Assembly (NCBI RefSeq): GCF_032854445.1 | Contig: NC_088302.1 | Span: forward strand, 34,443,979 to 34,503,978 | From: Liolophura sinensis | Lineage: Eukaryota > Mollusca > Polyplacophora > Chitonida > Chitonidae | DNA: 60,000 nt | Direction of reading: 5' to 3' | Part shown: piece by piece, positions 1 to 11,421 of the stretch | How the letters are laid out: each line of letters opens with the position of its first letter | Numbering within the stretch: the stretch's first letter is position 1 | Notes under the pieces: model-generated | What the model saw: only the letters and a program-made list of their open reading frames with translations | Told to the model about the DNA's origin: nothing | The model's database searches: none | Position numbers and translations under genes: made by a program

Positions 1-337
1 TCTGATGCTAACAATCCAAACGTTACAAGTCTATGCCCAAATAAATCTGGGCTGTATATGGGAGACTTAGGATCCAGGGTCAAAATTGTTAGGGACGTAT
101 TGTAGAAAACCTTTCTTCGCATTTCGAGAACAATCAAGAACTATGGACATTTAGGCCAACACCTTGCACGATAGAAGTCTTTAACACTTCAGTGTTTAAT
201 CTAAGCGTTCAATGCGTGTATTGCCGTAGGCCGTATCTTTACAGTCCTCTGTACACGTTCATATGCTTAGAACCATCCCACTGTTCAGGTCGGCTCCAAT
301 CCTCTCCATAGAAATGATGTCACTGAAATACACTTAC

Positions 338-919
338 CTTCACATGTTCTGATGGCCAGTTTGTCTTTGATCGAGTTCAAGGCCTCGTAATCGTCCACTG
401 TAAAAACAAACTCCGTGGATGGAGAACTTGCAATCACCTCCAGTTCTCTTTCATCAATCCCGAACCCCACACCGACGGCAAACACCTGGATACCGGCAGA
501 CTTCAAAGCCATGGCCTCATTGTAAGTAGCGATAGTATCTTCTGACTGTCCATCTGTTATAACAACGGCGATTCTAACAATGTCTTGACGAGGACTGTGA
601 TCCGAGGAGAACATCTTCACCCGGGCTGTTCTCAGAGCATCAGACGTGTTTGTCCCTCCAGTCAGATAGGCCACTGATTTCACATCTTCTTTTGCCGACT
701 CTTTCTCCATATGATCGCCGAGGTGAAACTGTATTGCTGAGTAGTCGCTGAACGTCACAACGCCGACCTGTGTTTGCTGAACCCTGGGACCGACATCGAA
801 AACGTCAATGACGTTGCTGACGAAGTCCAACTGTTTATGGAAGTTAGGTTCCCAGATGCTACTGGATGCGTCCAATATAAACACGACATCAGCAGCCTTT
901 CCTCCACACAAATTACCAG
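338..919 (-). CDS. Gene A exon 3: VWA module, MIDAS intact
   Basis: This 582-nt exon is phase 1-1 (194 codons), the same length as exon 3 of gene B. The Rossmann-type VWA runs from strand 1 (ADVVFILDASSS) through the MIDAS Thr loop (TGGTNT) to strand 4 (VVITDGQS) and ends FVFTVDDYEAL...RTCEG. Cysteines sit just before and just after the domain and could close it with a disulfide, as in matrilin-type modules. Confidence 0.9.
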
Positions 920-1813
920 CTGTAATATACAAGGTAGACTTGATGTGTTAACTCATGTATCATTCTTTTCTCTATTTTTTTAGACGCTAAACAAATACAA
1001 AAGAACATTCATTATGCATAGAAAACGGCTTTCCTGCATTTTATATGTACAAGGTAACAGAAGGGGTACAAACAAATCGATTTGCTTCTGGTGTGAAAAT
1101 CTTGAAAATGTCAAATCAATAACAATTCATGAAGCATTTCATTTTGTGTCGAATATAGCCTGGTGAGATAATTGGTGGCTCCACGCCGACAGAGTTTCTT
1201 GAGCGTGTGCCTCGATGGACCTAAAAAGGCTTACATTTTTTGTCCAAGATATGACGTGAAAATAAAAATACCTGCTTTGATAAGTATTTTTTGATAAAAA
1301 TACAAATATCTGCTTTGATAAATACCTTAGTACCATGGCAACGTATGCATATTAGCTGCCAACATTTTGATACATGGTTTAAATGTTTAAAACAGTGGAG
1401 CGATGGACATTGTTGTTGGTTAGAACGTGTGGTGAGTGAGTGCATGCTACACAACAACAACAACACTGAAGCACAGACAATAACAAGCAGGGTATGTAAT
1501 TTATCTTAATAACATACCTGGCTTACTGTTCGCCACGGTCAGCATGACCTGTAAAACCAGAAAGGACATTATAGTTAGGCACTGTCTACGTTTAGATTTT
1601 AACAGAGGCATTATTAAAAAGTGTCTGTAATAGAAGCGTAACAAGAGGACAATGTTGTAATACGTCGCCAATGACCTTAAAAGTTACTTTAACAACTGGG
1701 ATTTGTCTCAGAAAAAAGGCATCTTTATATCCAAATTTCCATGGGTTATTTAGAATGGCAAAATAAGTATGCGAACTTACCAACATTATAAAGCTCAGAA
1801 TCAGTCGTCCCAT
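338..1813 (-). CDS. Gene A: secreted VWA-domain protein, 5' part (runs off the left edge)
   Basis: Three exons read leftwards: 1781-1813 (ATG at 1813, signal-peptide start), 1518-1548 (rest of the signal peptide, ending in Lys-Pro) and 338-919 (a whole VWA module). Donors are gtaagt, gtatgt and gtaagt, and acceptors end in acag. The exon phases are 0, 1, 1. The start has A at -3 and G at +4, and a TATA box lies about 75 bp upstream. The mature protein begins near a Cys-Gly-Gly-Lys motif, and the VWA carries a complete MIDAS (DASSS, TGGTNT, ITDGQS). The last donor is open, so linker and further VWA exons are expected beyond position 1. By homology with gene B the product should be an extracellular adhesion or matrix protein; that role is inferred. 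The signal-peptide exons differ strongly from those of gene B although the VWA exon is nearly the same. Confidence 0.82.
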
Positions 1814-1883
1814 TTTCTCTGTCTTTGATCTGCTGAGTTTGCTTGGTGTGCAAAGAATATCTGTCCTGCGCCTCGGGCAAGAA

Positions 1884-1889
1884 TTTATA
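1884..1889 (-). promoter_or_regulatory. TATA box of gene A
   Basis: TATAAA on the minus strand, about 75 bp upstream of the gene A start codon. Gene B has a TATA box at a comparable place, so the core promoter was probably duplicated with the gene. Confidence 0.55.
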
Positions 1890-2111
1890 CGCGATCAGAT
1901 TTCCGGATTGTGCTGATATTCGGAAGCAGGATTGATACCACACATTCCTACCTCTCCCGTCCGTGGGGGAAAAAAACGACACTTTGGTGGTTAGGCCACC
2001 GGTACACTCTCTATATATGGCCAGAATATCCATACAAGGATATAGAAAACACGCCCTCGTCATGTGACTATCCTTATTGGGCTTAAGCACTTCACACCAT
2101 AAGAGCGGCAG

Positions 2112-2219
2112 ATCGTGGGAAGTGGCTGAAGACGCACATGGCCGTCTCTCCCAAGCTTCGTTTTTCCGACTACACTCAGAGTTCAGGAAACGCCCCCTTC
2201 ACAGACGTCTAAATTTAGG
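2112..2219 (-). promoter_or_regulatory. Conserved upstream block of gene A (matches gene B)
   Basis: About 110 bp, starting about 300 bp upstream of the ATG. It aligns with 10965-11072 upstream of gene B. Shared runs include agacgcaca-ggccg, tctccca, ttccgacta, tcaggaaacg and tctaaatttag in the same order and spacing. It could be a shared enhancer or simply duplicated flank; introns of the two genes do not align this well. Confidence 0.5.
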
Positions 2220-2224
2220 ACCTT

Positions 2225-3787
2225 GATAAATTCTACCAGGCATTCTTCAAAGTATTTACCCACAAAAAGTGATGCTAACAAATGAAAAGTTAATATTCAT
2301 TTTTGCCACAAAATAAAGATATCGACGATGCCTACAGCCAGAGCTGAATAAACATTTATAGAGTTATTTTTAGCTGAAAAATATTCAAATGACACGTCGC
2401 ATAATCTCCAATTGTCTCCAATCTCCAATTATGGTTTGAATGGTTGTGTATATGGTAGAATACGTCTGAAGGCAAACGGTCGAACCATTGTAGAAGGGCA
2501 ATTGTATTTGGTGTAGACTTTTAGGCCTATTAAGTTGACATGCGTCTGATTCCAACCTGTTTAATGGCAGTTCAAATCGTGTTTGCAAGATGTGAATAAC
2601 TTGGCATCGGCAACTAGTGAAATTGCCATGGTACTAAGGGCTTACTTAGCTAAATGTGTTATATGAAAGCGGGCCCAGACTTTCCAAAATCATAGACAAG
2701 AACACCAATTCCAAGAAAGACGCATGCGAATAAGGCAAAAAATGTAAGTGTTAAAGAGAACTACAAAAGTAGTCACCAGTTTCTACTTTGTCAATGCATT
2801 TGAGTGGCGAGTGTTCAAGTGTTCACAGAACGTTTATTAAAAATACTCCAGAAGTACAGAAATGGCTGAATTTATGTCACTATGTTCAACATTTCAGTGA
2901 GATCAACATTTATGTGTATACAACCAAACAACAGCCTTACTAAGAAACATCTATTTCATGTTTTACACCATATCTTTGTTCTTCCTACCGCAAATCTCCT
3001 TTGTTTAATTGGAATTTGGGTTTGGATTGTCCTCATATATCTTACTTACCCAGAGCTACATTCGTGCGTCACCACTGCCGTACTATAGTCTATTTCTTTT
3101 AGCGAGTCGCTTATATTGAGCTCTCTGTAACTCAGTTAAACATGCAAGGAAAATGGAGTTAGGACACTTTTTCTAATTCATGATGCTAAAGTACATGAGC
3201 TTGGTTTGAAGGACAAGAACCCATTGGTTCGGGTGACGTCACAATTATTCAAAAACAAGTGGCATGCTGGATATTGAGCAGAGTTCAACATGTCTGGACG
3301 GAGGGCGACACCATTTACCTAAACTGCTAGCGAATTAACTGTAAGCCCTGTTACTGACACGCTCTTATTGGATATTGTTTACACGTTTTAGTTCATTATA
3401 ACCTTAATACATGAATTTTATTTTATCTCTTGTAGTATATGATCTCACGGCAATATAGATTTGGAGATGAGTGCTAGGAAATTAAAGCGATGTAGTCTAT
3501 TTGCAGAGACAATAGTGTATGCTGTGTTACTGCATGGAGTTTGTCTGAACCGCTGGTTGGTGTCGCCATTGTAAAACAAATTGCTCTCTACGCTCATTGA
3601 CCAACTTGCTTTTGAACAATTGTGACGTTATAAGGGACAATGGGTTTTAGCGTCGAAACTAAACTCTTTGAGTTTAACATTATGAATTAGAAAAAGTATT
3701 CAAACTACTTTTTCTTTGTAATAATGTGGAAATTCAACATATCAGTGTATAGAGCTTGTGTTGTTACGTGTCGCTGACTAAGGGCAA
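2225..3787. other. Spacer without recognisable gene
   Basis: AT-rich sequence between the gene A promoter and the 200-bp tandem duplication. The only open frames are short (under 70 codons), with no family resemblance and no paired splice sites. Confidence 0.6.
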
Positions 3788-4187
3788 CTTTGGTAGGGAG
3801 TATGACTGATTGTAAAGACAGGTGAATATAGGCGATTCGCTAAACGAAATAGCCTATAATGTAAGTTCACGTAAACTGAAAATGACGCCCATCTATAACT
3901 GTTATTAGGTATTTCTAAACTTGTTTCATTTCTACTATAAATCCATTGTGTGTCTACAGCAACGTTTACTGAATTCACAGTAACCTACTTTGGTAGGGAG
4001 TATATCTGGTTTTACAGACAGGTGAATATAGGCGACTCGCTAAAAGAAATAGACTATAATGTAAGTTCAACTGAAAACATATCACGCTCATCTATAACTG
4101 TTATTAGGTATTTCTAAACTTGTTTCATTTCTACTATAAATCCATTGTGTGTCTACAGCAACGTTTACAGAATTCACAGTGGTTAAA
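3788..4187. repeat. Tandem duplication, 2 x 200 bp
   Basis: Two adjacent copies, starting ctttggtaggg at 3788 and 3988. They are nearly identical over most of their length, with a few substitutions and balanced small indels. The short open frame inside is not convincing as a gene. Confidence 0.85.
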
Positions 4188-4919
4188 GCCTCGAGTGCTT
4201 ACTCTCGTCGACTGGCCTGCCAGACACCCAAAACATCCTACCATGGTCTGCATTGTTTAGGTACAGGATAGACGAAAATATGTGAAAGTGCGTATAGAGT
4301 GCAAGACCCGTGTGATGTTAGTTGCTTGTGCAAACAACAGGTCGACGATCATTTTAGGTATAGCATTAGTCTGGTAACATTTTAGAATTAATTGTGTTTG
4401 GTATCTGCCTGTTATTCTGTGGATTTACATTGGATTGAATGATGCAATGGATTCATGCACGGCGGCGTTCAGTTTTACATGTGAAAGAAACCGAACTGAC
4501 CTTCGACAAATTACTGACGAACTTTCCCCAATGCTCACCATATTGGTCAAGTTCACTCCAGAGAACGTTACACACGGCGCAAATGGCCACACGAGCGTTG
4601 TCGACCGCTTAATGTCATCAAGGCTCCACGAATAGTGGGAGCGAAGGAATTCCTTTACAAAACAGGGCTCGAACATGCACTCCGTGTGTTATAGTAATTA
4701 AAAGGTATGCACCTTAACTACTCGTCCACGGCTCGTTTCCATGTCTTGTTACAGCTTTGTGACGATACTGGCAAATCAGTAATGTTTTCCTGTATAACTA
4801 TAGACCGATTCGGTGTTCAGCAGCATTCAGCAACATTCAGCAGCATGGATTCGCCCTTCCACAAGTAGACACATACATTTTTAAGTATGGTGAAAAACCC
4901 AAGTCATACATTTATATAT
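4188..4919. other. Spacer; no gene seen
   Basis: It includes a short stretch near 4500-4600 (tactgacgaactttcc) that recurs near 12310 and 37880, so it is probably dispersed-repeat debris. Nothing codes convincingly. Confidence 0.5.
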
Positions 4920-5270
4920 TTGTGATTGTGCGCGTCCAGAATAACTCATAACTCATGTTGTGCTAAGGAAGTGTCGCGTGCAGGTTTATTTTAATTCATA
5001 ATACATGTTCTAATATATACACTCCGAGTGCGCGTTCTTAAAAACTCAAATTGCCATAGGGGCTTATATAACTGCCGTGTGCACGCTCACATTTAGTCAT
5101 GTCTTATGACATGATGTGTCACAGCTGTGTGCAGGCACACATTGACTCATTACTCATGATGACCTATATAAATGTAGTGCGCACTATCACGTCATACAGT
5201 CCTACGTTCATGTGACTGTCGCGTGCACACTCACAATAACAAATAACTCACGTTGCCTCATGTTACTGCT
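4920..5270. repeat. Degenerate tandem repeat, roughly 60-80 bp period
   Basis: Recurring phrases of the type gtgtgcacgctcaca followed by actcat and tatata, at about 4930, 5010, 5075, 5130, 5185 and 5220. The copies have drifted and the period is uneven. Confidence 0.45.
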
Positions 5271-5663
5271 GTATGGTACTCTCATCATGACCAAAAAAAT
5301 CATAGAATGTAAATGTACCTTGTCGTATTCTTCTGATTTACTGTCGTGTAGTTTGCAGTCAGTTATGTCAAACATATTGTACTGTACCACTCTCGTGTAG
5401 CCTACATATACATATAGAGGCCGTCAGTCACTCGTAAAGTCGGGAGTCGGGTCATACCAAAGACTTTAAAAATGACAGTTCTTGCTTGGCGCTCAGCACT
5501 GATAGGTTAGAGCAAGGAATCAGAACTGATTGGCCCAGTGTCAGTATAATGTGAGTTGGCGGGGTGTCACGTCTGGTGTCTTGGGCATAATACTGCAGCA
5601 GCGGCAGCACTTCGGCGGCATGGATTTGCCGTACCTCAAGAAGACAGTATATATATACACACC

Positions 5664-5740
5664 TAATGATTCCTCGTCGTTATATGAGTGAAAAATTGCC
5701 ATGTACGACGTTAAATCTCAAGCATACACACATACATAGT
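5664..5740 (+). mobile_element. Remnant of SINE family 2
   Basis: The stretch gattcctcgtc..atgagtgaaaaattgcc..tacgacgttaaa matches the body of the fuller copy at 26633-26917. The tRNA-like head is missing. Confidence 0.55.
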
Positions 5741-5860
5741 AACCGGCAAAACATACTGCACCATGCCTTGTAATAGTTACTCGTAAAATATATTGTACTA
5801 TATCACAGTGGCCGTCAGTTATACTCCTAAAATATACAGTACTGTATTACCGCCAATTAT

Positions 5861-6010
5861 CCGGTCGTAGGTGGGAAAGTCTGCCTTCAACGCGAGGATG
5901 GTCGTAGGTTTCTCCGTTCTCTAATAGATTTCCTCCCACCACAATCCTTCTTATCAGTGAAATATTCTTGAGTACGGCGTAAAACACCAATCAAATCAAT
6001 AAATAAATGA
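5861..6010 (+). mobile_element. SINE family 1, 5'-truncated
   Basis: Carries the family body (gtgaaatattcttgagtacg, gcgtaaaacaccaatcaaat) and the aataaataaa tail. It lacks the tRNA-like head seen at 38762-39027 and 49071-49303. Confidence 0.75.
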
Positions 6011-7249
6011 ATTACTGCCAATTAGAGGCTCCCATTTACCACTGACGTGTGAAGATCATCAGTTACTCACCCCGCAAGCATAGTAATAAGGCAATTAACC
6101 AATTGTTATTTTGGATTTGAAAAATAGGCTTTTATACAATAGGTTTTAATAGGTCCCAAAACTCAAATATGAAAATACAAATATGGTTAAAAACAGCATA
6201 CAGATGGTAAAAGCGTCACAATAAATTAGATATTCTACAAAGTAATACAATGAAATGTTTATGTTTTTATAAAGAAATAAAAATTATTCACAAGTAACAA
6301 TCAAGCTTCTGCAAAAGGAAGCAAAAGAGGCATTTAAGCAAACGCCCGAACCTGGGATCGTAAGATGAAAAGTTTTAACAGAAGCCTGTTATAGGTAAAA
6401 TTTTAACACCGCTGAAAGTATTCCTACAATATCTCCTATCAGAGGCAAAATGACGACTGTTTTCCCGAGCTCCCATTTCCTCGAATCGCACAAAAACATC
6501 AAAAAACTCACATAGTAATTTTTAGAAAGTCACACCGTCGTTAGTAAAAGTTAGTAAAAAATATATTAATGTATTTATAAAATTTTGCCGAACGCTTATA
6601 CATTTTAGGGAAATGAAGAAGACTAGGACAAATTCATATTCCCAACCGCCGTTATACCATTTTCTAGTTGTTTCATATTACTGGCTTCTGTCACCGACGT
6701 CATTTCTTTCTATAATAGGAGTTTATGTATGTACTTATGTATCTATGTATTTATATATCTCACTGGAATTTGAGTATTTTCAAGAAGTTCTTGCTGATAA
6801 ACCAGTTGTTATGTTAATGGATATGGTAATTGGGTTGTTTCTAGTAAATCACAGCCCTTCTCCAGCAATTCAAATAATCCATGGCCATTCCCTGTGAAAA
6901 CTGGGAAAAAAATTGGGGAAGGGCCTCTCGGTTGTGACCTCACCGCCGAAGTGCCTCCCAGTGATAATTTTGTCTGCTAAGGGCCTCTATGTCGTGATCG
7001 GACGGACATCTCAGCAGTTTAAAAGTCTTCATCGAATAAGCGCGGACATTACTTATAATCTAAAACATTTAATTATCTTTCACAATTTTACACATTTAAA
7101 ACTGAGAAATATGAGATCAATGAAGATTTCTTCTGTCTATACCCTACAGGAGGACGGAGAGAGACACTGCTGTATGCAGATAAGCCGCCTCGAGAACTAC
7201 CAATGTGGCCTTATAATGCATAAAAATACTGAAAAATATCAATTCAGAT
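6011..7249. other. 3' flank of gene B; no other gene seen
   Basis: AT-rich. A minus-strand ATTAAA at 7068-7073 is about 180 bp past the gene B stop and could be its polyadenylation signal. The open frames at 6613-6897 and 6913-7320 have no recognisable domain, and the second overlaps the B terminal exon antisense. Confidence 0.4.
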
Positions 7250-7869
7250 CTAGTACACAGGGCCATCCTCTAAAACAAATTGATCATCATCGCACAACAT
7301 ACTTTGAATGTCATCGCTAAAGGATAATAATTCTTTGTAACTTGGTACGTGTACATAATGACTTGAAAGTGGTCCGCTGACGAGAGCTCTGACGTCACGT
7401 AAACTGACATCATCACCAATTCCAACAACCAAAATCTCAATACCTCGAGACTTGCTCCTCTTTGCCTGATTAATGATTCCATCATGGTCTTCAAGCTCAC
7501 TGTCTAATAACACCAGTGCCATCTGGCGCACGTTTGTACGACCCCCATTTTCTGGCGGAAACGCACCCATCCTCAGTTCTTGGAGTAAAGAAGACAAGTC
7601 CCGACTTACTGTTCCCTGTGTCGCCGTGTTTAAAGTTTTCCTGTCTGATGTCACAGGAACTCGGAGATTATCAGATGGACAGGTGTTTGCCAGAAGTCCA
7701 AATTGAAACGCCGTTTCTGACATAGGAAGTCGACTTACAACATTGTCTATAAGAGGTAAAATGCTGGCAGCTTTCTGGGTGCCCATTTTCCCCGAATCGT
7801 ACACAAACATCACATCAGTGGGCTCTTCTGGGCACACACCGGTGCGTTTCTTCTCGTCAGACGGATGTA
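7250..7869 (-). CDS. Gene B exon 6: degenerate VWA3 and C terminus
   Basis: This terminal 620-nt exon starts phase 1 after ttttgtag. The VWA fold is recognisable (DVMFVYDSG near the start, MALVLLDSELE, IEILVVGIGDDVSLRDVRAL), but the MIDAS is gone. The first motif is DSGKM instead of DxSxS, and the ITDG motif has become LLDSE. It ends MLCDDDQF..GPVY and TAG. Pseudogene C and gene D also have a MIDAS-less third module, so the loss is old and not a sign of decay here. Confidence 0.82.
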
Positions 7870-10641
7870 CTACAAAAGAAAAAATTTAACCGGTGACAAA
7901 TTGACATGCAAGGAGGCCAGTCTATGATTGGAAGTCTTACCATTTTCGTATCACCCAATTCTATAAAACAGAACTTGACATTTTTGTTTCTGCCTATAAC
8001 ACTGACATCCAACTAAAAGTGAAAAAGTTCACTATAGTCTCCAACTTTCTTATTGCTGTGTAATCTTTGAAACAGGCTTTATTTGCTTAACAATACATAC
8101 CTTCACAAGTTCGAATGGCCAAAATTTCTTTGATGGACTCTAAAGCGTCGTAGTTGTTGACATGGAAGACAAATCTCTTGGAAGGCTCACTGGCCATGTC
8201 AGCCAATTCTTGCATGTCTACATCTTCTCCGATACCAATGGCAAACAGATAAATCCCCTGATTTTTGGCCAGCTTGGCTTGTTCGACTGTCAGTTTAGGG
8301 TCACGCGATTGTCCATCCGTCAGTACTATACCAATATGAGCTGCATCACGTCGAATAACTTCCGGTGCCATTGCTCTTGTGCGCATGTCACGTATAGCCT
8401 CTCCTGTGCTTGTTCCACCACCTAGGTAAGGTATGTTTTTGATAGCGTTTAATAAATCAAGTTTCGACACATAGCTGTCCAAGTCAAAAACTGGATATAC
8501 AGAATGACTGAAGGTAGAGGCTCCAACACGCGTTTTCTTTGGTCCGATGTCAAAGATGTTGACCACATTCTGGACAAAGCTCGTCTGTTTCTCAAAGTCC
8601 TCCAGGAGAATGCTGCTAGAAGAGTCAAGAAGGAAAAACACTTCTGCTGGCTTTCCTTGGCAGACTGAAAGTAGAAAATAAGTATGTAAAGATTTCTCTT
8701 TTTCTACTGCACAGCTCCAGGTGAAAGAACTTCTGGATGGTTTTTATGTATTTACGTGATTCATCGCAGTAATTATATATAGTATCCTACCCTTTGTCAA
8801 GTTGTATTGCTTAACAGACAAGTCCTCCTCATCTCCCAAGATTCCCTGTGGCTCTGTGGAAATCTTCGCTGTTGGCCTGGTGTTGGTGATACTGTCATGA
8901 CCTGTAGTGGTAGGCTGGTCAGTAATGGTTGCTGTGCGGGTAGCTGTGGTGGTACTGGCGATAGTTGTTGTGGTAGATTTAGTAGTACTGGCGACAGTTG
9001 TAGTGGTAGCCTGGCTAGTACTGGCTGCTGTAGTCGGTGAAGTCATCTGTTCGGTTACTACAAGGTTGCAAAATATTTTTGTTAACAATACTGCATGAAT
9101 AACTTCATATTTTATGACCACACTTAAAAAGTGCTATACTTATACATAAGGGCAAAGAAGTTACATGAAGACAGCATCCACAGAGGTTGTTTTGATTGAT
9201 CCTTAATCACTTCCTATATTTAAGCTCGCTTTTGTAAACTGTCTAGAGCAATACAGAAGACTTTTCTGCGTCTTTTTATGTTCTTGTAAGACTTACTGTT
9301 AATTGAAGATACACTGTCACAATTCACTGACTAAACAAGTCATCCTAGATGTCTTGAATGCATATCACTGTAAGTCTGTACACAAAAAGCGATTCCATCC
9401 ACTTACCTTCACAGGTTCTAATAGCCAGTTTGTCTTCGATCGAATCTAAGGCCTCGTAATCGTCCACAGTAAAAACAAACTCCGTGGATGGAGAACTTGC
9501 AATCACCTCCAGTTCTCGTTCATCAATACCAAACCCCACACCAACGGCAAACACCTGGATACCGGCAGACTTCAAAGCCATGGCCTCTGTTTTCGTAGCA
9601 TAAGTATCTTGTGACTGTCCATCTGTGATAACAACGGCGATTCTAACAATGCCTTGACGAGGGCTGTGATCAGCCGAAAACATCTTCACCCTGGCGGTCC
9701 TCAGAGCGTCAGATGTGTTTGTTACTCCAGTCAGATAGGTCGCTGATTTCACATCTTCTTTTGCCGACTCTTTCTCCATATGATCGCCGAGGTGAAACTG
9801 TATTGCTGAGTAGTCGCTGAACGTCATAACGCCGACCTGTGTTTGCTGAATGTTGGGACCGACATCGAAAACGTCAATGACGTTGCTGACGAAGTTCAGC
9901 TGTTTATGGAAGTTAGGTTCCCAGATGCTAGTAGATGCGTCCAATATAAACACGACATCAGCAGGCTTTTCTCCACACAAACGCCCTGCTGTGATATGCA
10001 ACATACATATGGCCTATTAATAAAATTCTCGATCTTTTAATTTACACACTTTGGGCTATGCTTACAGATGCTTGAAGGTCATATTTCTGCAACTTTATCG
10101 CAAAAGACGTTGTATACGTCATAGCGCCAGAAGACCATGTTATTTCGGAGAAAAGTTACGAAAAATTGATTTACAAAGATTTAGAAATGAGATCTTAAGG
10201 GGTTAAAGAATGCCTGACCATCTAGTATTTCACAACCCAATATTCAGTATATCCGTAGTCTACTTTCCGTACTTTGTAGGATATTTTGGCTCATTCAGTG
10301 TCAAGATTATAGAACATATCAGAAGTACTTACCTGGTTTACAGCTTGAAGCGGACATAACAATCTGTTAAACAAAAAGAAAGAAATAAGTTCATTTATTG
10401 GAAAGATTTTCATGATATAGTCTATGGGTTTTACTGATATCCGGCTAATATATCGGAATAACTATATACGGCCTTTTAAATCAATTGGATATAGAACTAT
10501 ACGGGCTTCGGATTCCTCTCCCTCCGAGCAAAACATTGATTTGAAACGGGAGAAGACCACGTATTAAAGTGTTGCTTTTCTCCTTCACTGAGTATTAAAA
10601 GCGCTTACCAACAGCAGGAAAATTCGTGTCAAGCGCGCCAT
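7250..10641 (-). CDS. Gene B: secreted three-VWA protein (complete, about 698 aa)
   Basis: Six exons read leftwards: 10609-10641, 10333-10363, 9407-9988, 8791-9057, 8101-8664 and 7250-7869. They sum to 2097 nt (698 codons plus TAG). All introns are GT-AG, and all junctions after the first are phase 1. Order of parts: signal peptide (about residues 1-18), VWA1 (22-215, MIDAS DASTS / TGVTNT / ITDGQS), Thr/Ser-rich linker (216-304), VWA2 (305-492, MIDAS DSSSS / GGGTST / LTDGQS), VWA3 (493-698, MIDAS lost). Cysteines flank each module. There is no transmembrane segment, so the protein is likely secreted, perhaps into extracellular matrix or shell matrix; matrilin-like proteins are the closest type I recognise. 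The exact function is unknown. The ATG has G at -3 and G at +4. Confidence 0.85.
8101..8664 (-). CDS. Gene B exon 5: VWA2, MIDAS intact
   Basis: 564 nt, phase 1-1 (188 codons), with acceptor tttcag and donor gtatgt. It begins VCQGKPAEVFFLLDSSSS and ends LAIRTCEG. DxSxS, GGGTST and LTDGQS are all present. It has the same length as VWA2 of gene D (36445-37008), its likely counterpart. Confidence 0.9.
8791..9057 (-). CDS. Gene B exon 4: Thr/Ser-rich linker
   Basis: 267 nt, phase 1-1 (89 codons), acceptor ttgtag and donor gtagga. The first half is low-complexity Thr/Ser/Ala with repeats such as TTTTVASTT and TTTTIASTT, a likely O-glycosylated mucin-like spacer. The second half is more acidic (GDEEDLS). 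It separates VWA1 from VWA2. Confidence 0.75.
9407..9988 (-). CDS. Gene B exon 3: VWA1, MIDAS intact
   Basis: 582 nt, phase 1-1. The protein differs from gene A exon 3 at only about 20 of 190 residues, and long nucleotide stretches are almost identical. MIDAS residues are DASTS, the Thr of TGVTNT and ITDGQS. Flanking Cys residues are kept. Confidence 0.9.
10333..10363 (-). CDS. Gene B exon 2: end of signal peptide
   Basis: 31 nt, phase 0 in and 1 out, between acceptor ttaacag and donor gtaagt. It encodes IVMSASSCKP plus one base. The matching exons of gene A (1518-1548) and pseudogene C (17857-17887) have the same length. Confidence 0.75.
10609..10641 (-). CDS. Gene B exon 1: start codon and signal-peptide core
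   Basis: 33 nt encoding MARLTRIFLLL, a basic start followed by a hydrophobic run, then donor gtaagc. The same 33-nt exon size occurs in gene A and, without its ATG, in pseudogene C. Confidence 0.75.
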
Positions 10642-10732
10642 TTCCTCTGCTTTGGATGTCGTCGATCAGTTGCTTTTGTCCCTCTGTGTGCTCAGTTCAA
10701 TCCTGAATATCAGATGGCTGTAACATACCAGC

Positions 10733-10739
10733 TTTTATA
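10733..10739 (-). promoter_or_regulatory. TATA box of gene B
   Basis: TATAAAA on the minus strand, about 95 bp upstream of the start codon, leaving room for a short 5' UTR. Confidence 0.55.
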
Positions 10740-10964
10740 CATCTATACTTCCCGGCTCATGCAAATTTGGTTTCAAAGAAATCATAGTAGATATTTCTAG
10801 TTTTTCGTGGGAATACACCTTCATCTTCCGGGTCAGGGCAGTTGCACATTTTCCGTTTATAACCAGAATGTCCATATACGTATCCGGAAACGCCACCCCC
10901 AATAACTTACCTACCCTTAGGCTTATGTCGTACACAGTGTACACCTTACTCTACAGATTGACAT

Positions 10965-11072
10965 GCTATTGGGAAGTAGCTCCAGACGCACAAGGCCGAC
11001 TCTCCCACGTTTTTATTTCCGACTATCGTATGCAATCAGGAAACGCTCTCTTCAAAGAGCTCTAAATTTAGA
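10965..11072 (-). promoter_or_regulatory. Conserved upstream block of gene B (matches gene A)
   Basis: Partner of 2112-2219, at a similar distance from the start codon. The region closer to the TATA box also keeps a shared agaatgtccata-type motif, at about 10866 here and about 19871 upstream of pseudogene C. Confidence 0.5.
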
Positions 11073-11421
11073 AGCATAACAGTCACGCCGTGCAGTGAAT
11101 GCAGCGAGGCTCACATCAGAAATAAGGTGCGAATGCGTACAGAAAAGACAATGAAGTTATTGTATTATCAGCTTACAGACTTTACGGTTCCGTTTTGAAT
11201 TAAATATATTATAAATGTGTTCGAGAACGTTCCCTGGTGGTGATAAGTTTCGACATTTACAATCTTTTCTACCAGCGTAGGCTATGTTCACCTAACGTTA
11301 TTCTGTCCGCAAGAAAATACAGAATCGTTCTATGTATGTTGAGAGTGTTGAGATGTGACCATAAAAGCTGTTTTTAAGTACGCCCATAAATAATTTATTT
11401 AGGCACGACTTTGAATGCTGT

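Noticed and set aside
6613-7320. Two open frames of 94 and 135 codons on the plus strand
   Set aside because: No family resemblance; the second runs antisense into the gene B terminal exon, and neither has supporting signals.
8807-9098. Plus-strand frames rich in Gly/Cys/Val
   Set aside because: They are the antisense of the Thr/Ser-rich linker exon of gene B.
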